Source: Spongiibacter tropicus DSM 19543
Lineage (GTDB): Bacteria; Pseudomonadota; Gammaproteobacteria; Pseudomonadales; Spongiibacteraceae
Assembly: GCF_000420325.1 (NCBI RefSeq)
Contig: NZ_ATUS01000001.1
Coordinates: 1,058,463-1,122,462, forward strand
DNA length: 64,000 bases
Reading direction: 5' to 3'
Shown: positions 56,715 to 64,000 of the stretch, piece by piece
Layout: every line of letters begins with the position of its first letter
Numbering within the stretch: the stretch's first letter is position 1
Translations under genes and position numbers: made by a program
Notes under the pieces: model-generated
Told to the model about the DNA's origin: nothing
The model's input: the letters and a program-made list of their open reading frames with translations, nothing else
Databases searched by the model: none

Positions 56715-57800
56715 GTGCTGCAAGTTCAGGATATTCAGTGTCGCTACGATGACACCAACGTCGTCAGCGATGTTCGCTTTCACGTCAATCAGGGCGACAT
56801 CTGCAGCCTGCTCGGCCCCAGTGGCTGTGGCAAAACCACTATCCTGCGCGCCATTGCCGGCTTCCAGCCCCTGCATCGCGGTAAAATCCTGCTGAACGAC
56901 CGCTGCCTGAGCGAACCCGGCCTGCAACTCACCCCCGAGCAACGCAACATCGGCATGGTGTTTCAGGACTACGCCCTGTTCCCACATCTGAATGTGTTCG
57001 ACAACATCCGCTTTGGCCTGAGCAAGCTGTCGGCGGCCAAACAGCGCGAGCAGGTGCGGCGCATGTTGTCGCTGGTGCGGCTCGACGGGATTGAAGAACG
57101 CTTCCCTCACGAACTCTCCGGTGGTCAGCAACAGCGTATCGCCCTGGCCCGCGCCCTGGCACCCAGCCCGCAGTTGCTGTTAATGGATGAACCCTTTTCC
57201 AACCTCGACGCCGAGCTGCGCAAGCAACTCAGCGTGGAAGTGCGGGACATCCTCAAGGAGCTGGGCATCAGCGCCATTCTTGTCACCCACGACCAGCACG
57301 AAGCCTTTGCCTTCAGCGACCATGTCGGCCTGCTCTACCACGGCAAGCTGCAACAGTGGGACACCCCGTTCAACCTCTACCACGAACCCGCCAACCGCAT
57401 CGTGGCCGACTTTATCGGCGAAGGCTGCTTTCTGCCCGGCATGATTGGCGACGAGTCCAACACGGTGAATACCGAGCTCGGCCCACTGATGGGTAACCGC
57501 GCCTATCCCTGGCCCAGCGGCACCCCGGTAGATGTGCTGTTGCGCCCCGACGATGTGGTACTGGCCGACATCGGCGGCCTGAGTGCGATCATCGAAAAGA
57601 AAGTGTTCTCCGGCAGCGCCACGATGTACACCCTTCGCCTGCCCACCGGCAGTCGCGTTGAAGCCCTGCTGCCCAGCCATCGCGACTACGAACTGGGCGA
57701 GAGTGTGCAGATCACCACCGAGCTGGAACACCTGATCGCCTTCGCTCAGGACAACATCGCCCCCACCGCAAAACCGGTGCACCGTAACAGCGCTATATAA
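56715..57800 (+). CDS. ABC transporter ATP-binding protein, FbpC-like (Fe3+/CUT1-type), orphan
   Basis: A 361-residue ATPase starting at GTG. The Walker A is GPSGCGKTT, the signature LSGGQQQRIALARAL, the Walker B LLMDEPFSNLD, and the H-loop VTHDQHEAFA. A C-terminal TOBE-like domain (about 240-350) is typical of iron(III), sulfate and sugar importers. ARYxxxDTNVVSDV-type N termini are common in FbpC. No permease or binding-protein gene adjoins; argF lies upstream (61 bases) and nrdA downstream. Iron import is the family guess; partners must be encoded elsewhere. Confidence 0.85.
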   Translation: MLQVQDIQCRYDDTNVVSDVRFHVNQGDICSLLGPSGCGKTTILRAIAGFQPLHRGKILLNDRCLSEPGLQLTPEQRNIGMVFQDYALFPHLNVFDNIRFGLSKLSAAKQREQVRRMLSLVRLDGIEERFPHELSGGQQQRIALARALAPSPQLLLMDEPFSNLDAELRKQLSVEVRDILKELGISAILVTHDQHEAFAFSDHVGLLYHGKLQQWDTPFNLYHEPANRIVADFIGEGCFLPGMIGDESNTVNTELGPLMGNRAYPWPSGTPVDVLLRPDDVVLADIGGLSAIIEKKVFSGSATMYTLRLPTGSRVEALLPSHRDYELGESVQITTELEHLIAFAQDNIAPTAKPVHRNSAI

Positions 57801-57822
57801 ATTTTTTTTCTTAGAAAAAATC
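57801..57822 (+). terminator. A/T-only inverted repeat after the ABC ATPase gene
   Basis: ATTTTTTTTC-tta-GAAAAAAT follows the stop codon directly. The stem has a single GC pair, so it is a weak terminator candidate at best. Confidence 0.35.
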
Positions 57823-57919
57823 CGTCTGGATGCACCACGGCGGGCACCAAAATCGGGCCGCCCAGCGCAAAAGCCCGTCCCATGCGGCTTACATCAAGCA
57901 CCATTTTTTGCCCCCTGCT

Positions 57920-57939
57920 TACCCACATTTTATCCACAA
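57920..57939 (+). promoter_or_regulatory. DnaA boxes upstream of nrdA
   Basis: TTATCCACA at 57931-57939 is a perfect DnaA box. TTACCCACA at 57920-57928 differs at one position and lies in the same orientation, 11 bases away. E. coli nrdAB has tandem DnaA boxes in its promoter and is controlled by DnaA, so dNTP synthesis here may be tied to replication initiation in the same way. Confidence 0.75.
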
Positions 57940-57945
57940 GCTCCC

Positions 57946-57994
57946 CACAAGATACGGTGCTTGCACATCCCCAAAAACCGCATTATCTTGTAGC
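57946..57994. promoter_or_regulatory. Pair of candidate NrdR boxes upstream of nrdA
   Basis: Two 16-base sites, CCACAAGATACGGTGC (57946-57961) and CCGCATTATCTTGTAG (57979-57994), share the core TATCTTGT in opposite orientation. Their starts are 33 bases apart, near the three-helical-turn spacing of NrdR box pairs (consensus acaCwAtATaTwGtgt). A further perfect palindrome CCCATATATGGG lies at 58012-58023. Confidence 0.5.
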
Positions 57995-58191
57995 CCAATC
58001 CAGAAAAAACCCCATATATGGGAAACAGCGCAGAAACGGCACTACCACCCTCTGCGCCCTGAGATCAAGCTGTAAATAAAAACTTGTCCGATTTTCGACG
58101 GACACAAAGCCGTACAGCATCACGCAGACATCCGTTTTTCTGCGGCACCACCAACAAACCGTTTCGCCACAGCACAGCAGGGGCCACCACT

Positions 58192-61059
<2,868 letters not shown>

Positions 61060-61151
61060 AACACTCGGGGCGCCGCCGTGCGCCCCACGCTTCTGCACAC
61101 ATTTTTATAACGCCCTGATCGGGTGAAAGACATTATCGAGGTGACGAACCA

Positions 61152-62411
61152 ATGCTCAGCTGGGACGATTTCGACAAAGACGACAACGAAGCCAACGCCA
61201 AGCCGCAGCCCAAAGCCGCGCCACAGCCTCAACAGGCACCTGCGGCAGAAAGCCGAGGCCCGGCCGTAGCCAGCCAGACACCACCGCCCGCACAAGCGGA
61301 AGAACCCGCCAGCGCGCAGAGCGTGATGGACAAAGCCAGCGCCTCACTCGATAACCTCGACGTGGCCGCCGGTCTGGAAGAGCTGGAAATGGGCGCCGCC
61401 CGCCTGCGCGTAGAAGACAAGCGCATCATCAACTGCCACCTCGACCTCAACCAGCTCGTGCCCTTCAAATACGACTGGGCCTGGCAGAAATACCTCGACG
61501 GCTGTGCCAACCACTGGATGCCGCAAGAGGTCAACATGACCGCCGACATCTCCCTGTGGAAAAACCCCGAGGGCCTGACCGACGACGAACGCCGTATCGT
61601 CATGCGCTCACTGGGCTACTTCTCCACCGCCGACTCGCTGGTTGCCAACAACCTCGTCCTGGCCGTGTACCGCCACATCACCAACCCAGAGTGCCGCCAG
61701 TACCTGCTGCGTCAGGCCTTTGAAGAAGCCATCCACACCCACGCCTACCAGTACTGTGTCGAGTCACTGGGCATGGACGAAGGCGAAGTCTTCAACATGT
61801 ACCGCGAGCTGCCCTCCATCGCCAAAAAGGCGGCGTGGAGCCTGACCCACACTCAGGCACTGGGCGACCCCAACTTCAAAACCGGCACCCCGGAAGATGA
61901 CCAGGAGCTGCTGCGCAACCTCATCGGTTTCTACGCCGTTACCGAAGGCATCTTCTTCTACTGTGGCTTCACCCAAATCCTGTCCATGGGTCGCCGCAAC
62001 AAAATGACCGGCGTCGCCGAGCAGTTCCAGTACATCCTGCGCGACGAATCCATGCACCTGAACTTCGGCATCGACATGATCAACCAGATCAAGCTCGAAA
62101 ACCCGCATCTGTGGAGCGCCCAGTTCCAGGAAGAAGTCACCCAGATGATCGTCGAAGGCATGCAACTGGAAATCGAATACGCCAAAGACTCCATGCCTCG
62201 CGGCGTACTCGGCATGAACTCGGCCATGATGGAGGAATACCTCAAATTCATCGCCAACCGCCGCCTCTCACAACTCGGCCTCAAAGAGCAGTTCCCCAAC
62301 GCCCAAAACCCCTTCCCGTGGATGAGCGAAATCATGGACCTGCGCAAAGAGAAAAACTTCTTTGAAACCCGAGTGATTGAATACCAGACTGGCGGTGCGC
62401 TGACTTGGTAA
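61152..62411 (+). CDS. nrdB: Ribonucleoside-diphosphate reductase class Ia, beta subunit
   Basis: A 419-residue NrdB, about 40 residues longer than E. coli because of an N-terminal Ala/Pro/Gln-rich extension (residues about 12-60), as in Pseudomonas. Iron ligands fall in [12 protein letters not shown] (with the radical tyrosine region), [15 protein letters not shown] and [11 protein letters not shown]. It supplies the tyrosyl radical to NrdA, whose gene ends 92 bases upstream. An intrinsic terminator follows directly. Confidence 0.95.
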   Translation: MLSWDDFDKDDNEANAKPQPKAAPQPQQAPAAESRGPAVASQTPPPAQAEEPASAQSVMDKASASLDNLDVAAGLEELEMGAARLRVEDKRIINCHLDLNQLVPFKYDWAWQKYLDGCANHWMPQEVNMTADISLWKNPEGLTDDERRIVMRSLGYFSTADSLVANNLVLAVYRHITNPECRQYLLRQAFEEAIHTHAYQYCVESLGMDEGEVFNMYRELPSIAKKAAWSLTHTQALGDPNFKTGTPEDDQELLRNLIGFYAVTEGIFFYCGFTQILSMGRRNKMTGVAEQFQYILRDESMHLNFGIDMINQIKLENPHLWSAQFQEEVTQMIVEGMQLEIEYAKDSMPRGVLGMNSAMMEEYLKFIANRRLSQLGLKEQFPNAQNPFPWMSEIMDLRKEKNFFETRVIEYQTGGALTW

Positions 62412-62420
62412 TAGCTCCCA

Positions 62421-62446
62421 AGGCCCTCTTTTAAGAGGGCCTTTTT
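62421..62446 (+). terminator. Intrinsic terminator of nrdAB
   Basis: AGGCCCTCTT pairs with AAGAGGGCCT (8-10 bp stem, very short loop) and is followed by five T, ten bases after the nrdB stop. Confidence 0.92.
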
Positions 62447-62607
62447 GTTTGTATCAGTCAAGATACTCATTCACACCCTTTTAGAACGCGCCAAGCCATA
62501 CGGCATCACATCTACTTCATCATCACCGAGCTTTCCCAGCGCCTATCACATCATGGTAAGTTGCCCTCAGACTGGCGACTGCCAACACTCAGCAGGGAGG
62601 CGCAACC

Positions 62608-63252
62608 ATGACTGCCACTCGATTTACCATCACCACCTTTGACTGGGTCCCGGAGTTTCCGCGCGGCTTTGTCCGCGACTTGCGTGCGCGTTGGGCATTG
62701 GAGGAAGCTGGACTCGACTACATGGTGGAATCGGTGCCGTTTCACAACCGCCAGCCCGCGCACTTCAGTCAGCAGGCCTTTGGTCAGGTCCCGTGGCTGC
62801 GCGATGGTGATATCACGCTGTTCGAAAGCGGGGCCATGCTGCTGCATATCGGCGAGCAAAGCGACGCGCTGCTCCCCACTGCCCCGGCAGAACGGGCAGA
62901 GGTCATACAGTGGCTATTCGCCGCGCTGAACTCGGTGGAAATGGCCAGCCTGCCCTGGTTTATTTTGCGGTTTACCGACGGCGATGAATCGGCTCCCGAG
63001 CGCGCCCGCATTCTAGACTTTCTCAAGGCTCGCCTTCGTCACATGGGAGCCGTGTTGGCAGACCGGGAGTGGCTGGCCGACAGCTTCTCGATTGCCGATA
63101 TTGCGATGGCCGATGTGTTGCGTCTGGTGGACCGCCTGGATGGGCTGGACGACTCGCCACATTGTCGCCAGTATGTTGCAAAGGCTTGCTCGCGACCGGC
63201 GTTTCAAAAAGCCCATGCGGATCAGCTCGCCCATTTCGCCCAGAACGACTGA
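62608..63252 (+). CDS. Glutathione S-transferase family protein
   Basis: A 214-residue GST-fold protein. The thioredoxin-like N-terminal domain (about 1-85) has ALEEAGLDYMVESVPFHN, then FGQVPWLRDGDITLFESGAMLLHI (cis-Pro and Glu-Ser glutathione site). The alpha-helical C-terminal domain includes the LADSFSIADIAMADVLRLVD N-capping box. Substrate unknown. AGGGAGG lies before the ATG. It precedes the cysteine-rich gene by 18 bases, so they are probably co-transcribed. Confidence 0.88.
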   Translation: MTATRFTITTFDWVPEFPRGFVRDLRARWALEEAGLDYMVESVPFHNRQPAHFSQQAFGQVPWLRDGDITLFESGAMLLHIGEQSDALLPTAPAERAEVIQWLFAALNSVEMASLPWFILRFTDGDESAPERARILDFLKARLRHMGAVLADREWLADSFSIADIAMADVLRLVDRLDGLDDSPHCRQYVAKACSRPAFQKAHADQLAHFAQND

Positions 63253-63270
63253 CGGACAGGAGTCCCTGTT

Positions 63271-63819
63271 ATGAGTTCGAACAGCATCACCGTTCAATGT
63301 CGCTGCGGACACACGACTCTGGCGCTTGAGGGTAAGCACATTATGAGCGTGGAATGCCTGTGCCGGGATTGTCAGCAGGCGGGAGCGCTGCTTCAAACAC
63401 TGGACAGCGCCCCACCGCTATTGGACGACAACGGGGCCACGCGATTTGTGGTGTATAGAAAGGACCGTGTTCGCTGTCAGTCCGGGCAAGACGCACTGAA
63501 GGAGCACCGCCTGTCTCTGGCAGCGAAGACGCGCCGCGTGGTTGCCTGCTGCTGCAATACGCCGATGTTCCTCGAATTTATGAACGGTCATTGGCTGAGC
63601 CTGCATGGCGGCCTTTGGCCTGCACAGACGCTGCCCGCACTGGAGATTCGTACCATGACCCGCGATAAGCCAGCGGGTGTATCGCTGCCTGATGATGTGC
63701 CGAACCCTGCCACACACACGCCGCGATTTTTCTTCAAGCTCATTGCAGCCTGGGCAGCGATGGGGTTTCGCTCTCCAGCCGTCGATTATATTAGCGGCGA
63801 TATCACCCTTCCCGAGTAG
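63271..63819 (+). CDS. Cysteine-rich protein resembling GFA/DUF6151 zinc proteins
   Basis: A 182-residue protein with an N-terminal zinc-like set (QCRCGH, then VECLCRDCQQAG) and a later RVVACCCNTPMFLEF segment. The spacing resembles glutathione-dependent formaldehyde-activating (GFA/Mss4-like) and DUF6151 proteins. There is no signal peptide. It lies 18 bases after the GST gene. Function unassigned; a thiol-related role is suggested only by the neighbour. Confidence 0.7.
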   Translation: MSSNSITVQCRCGHTTLALEGKHIMSVECLCRDCQQAGALLQTLDSAPPLLDDNGATRFVVYRKDRVRCQSGQDALKEHRLSLAAKTRRVVACCCNTPMFLEFMNGHWLSLHGGLWPAQTLPALEIRTMTRDKPAGVSLPDDVPNPATHTPRFFFKLIAAWAAMGFRSPAVDYISGDITLPE

Positions 63820-63829
63820 CCAAAATCCG

Positions 63830-64000
63830 ATGACCGAAATCACCTATCCTCGCCTTGACGCGATCGATGCAGAGGAGTTGCTGCCCTTACTCAACAGCCA
63901 CCGCGTTCGACAACACCTTATTGCGCACCCCTTGTTTACTCTGTCGTCCTTACAGCAGTGGCTGGTCGAGAAGCAGCGCGTTGACGCGACACCGGGCTGC
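63830..64000 (+). CDS. Partial gene, possible GNAT-type N terminus
   Basis: The reading frame opens at ATG 63830, ten bases after the previous stop, and runs off the window end; 57 residues are visible. The sequence (MTEITYPRLDAIDAEELLPLLNSHRVRQHL) has the look of an acetyltransferase N terminus, but no diagnostic motif is reached. The call is tentative. Confidence 0.5.
   Translation, partial: MTEITYPRLDAIDAEELLPLLNSHRVRQHLIAHPLFTLSSLQQWLVEKQRVDATPGC

Noticed and set aside
58012-58023. CCCATATATGGG as a third NrdR box
   Set aside because: Perfect palindrome but a poor match to the NrdR consensus flanks. Left as an unassigned symmetric site.

Overview
The window reads as chromosomal DNA of a marine-type gammaproteobacterium. 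The protein set (Pseudomonas-type class Ia ribonucleotide reductase with a long NrdA, Bfd/Bfr pair, PrkA-YeaH-SpoVR, RNase T, several TonB-dependent receptors, DUF6482-like small protein) and the moderately high GC suggest the Cellvibrionales/Spongiibacteraceae neighbourhood. That placement is inference from protein flavour only. No rRNA, tRNA, CRISPR array, transposase, integrase or phage gene was seen. The window is almost entirely coding.

Layout. (1) 1-12.6 kb: two RND efflux operons in tandem on the minus strand. An AcrAB/MexAB-like adaptor and pump (12624-8326) lie first, with a divergent TtgV-like IclR regulator. An MdtABC-like set plus an outer-membrane channel (8083 to beyond base 1) follows. 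(2) 13.7-16.1 kb: a Fur-box-preceded exbB-exbD-exbD-tonB operon that would energise the three TonB-dependent receptors of the window. Its second ExbD has lost the membrane aspartate. (3) 16.1-23.9 kb: a lipid/steroid-like accessory locus holding a steroid 5-alpha-reductase homologue translationally coupled to an SDR, a DTW-domain tRNA-modifying enzyme, a TetR regulator, an extended SDR, a TonB-dependent receptor and another SDR. (4) 23.9-29.8 kb: PPK2, a large hybrid histidine kinase and a REC-GGDEF diguanylate cyclase in one orientation. (5) 29.9-36.6 kb: folE, a small protein, a crotonase, and the prkA-yeaH-spoVR stress operon. (6) 36.9-38.8 kb: shikimate-kinase-like gene, a PTPS-family protein with a Glu-type (ExxHGH) active-site motif, and an SDR. 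(7) 38.9-41.3 kb: pyrC, rnt, sodB. (8) 41.4-44.8 kb: a LysR regulator divergent from an operon of three exported proteins (mandelonitrile-lyase-type cupin, carboxymuconolactone-decarboxylase-like protein, Tat-exported alpha/beta hydrolase). (9) 44.9-50.0 kb: iron and redox block with 2-Cys peroxiredoxin, bfd, bfr, a hotdog protein, a FecA-like receptor and grxD. (10) 50.1-54.1 kb: an orphan HyuB and a third TonB-dependent receptor. (11) 54.5-57.8 kb: argD, argF and an orphan FbpC-like ABC ATPase. (12) 58.2-64 kb: nrdA-nrdB behind a regulatory region with DnaA and NrdR box candidates, then a GST, a cysteine-rich small protein and the start of a further gene.

Working together: iron handling is the clearest theme, with candidate Fur boxes at exbB, bfd, bfr and the FecA-like receptor, and iron-related products around them. 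The best leads for undescribed biology are the 5-alpha-reductase/SDR/TonB-receptor locus, the Asp-less second ExbD, the Glu-type PTPS cluster, and the exported cupin/CMD/hydrolase operon with a textbook LysR-type operator. All functional assignments are from reading the translated sequence; no database search was run.
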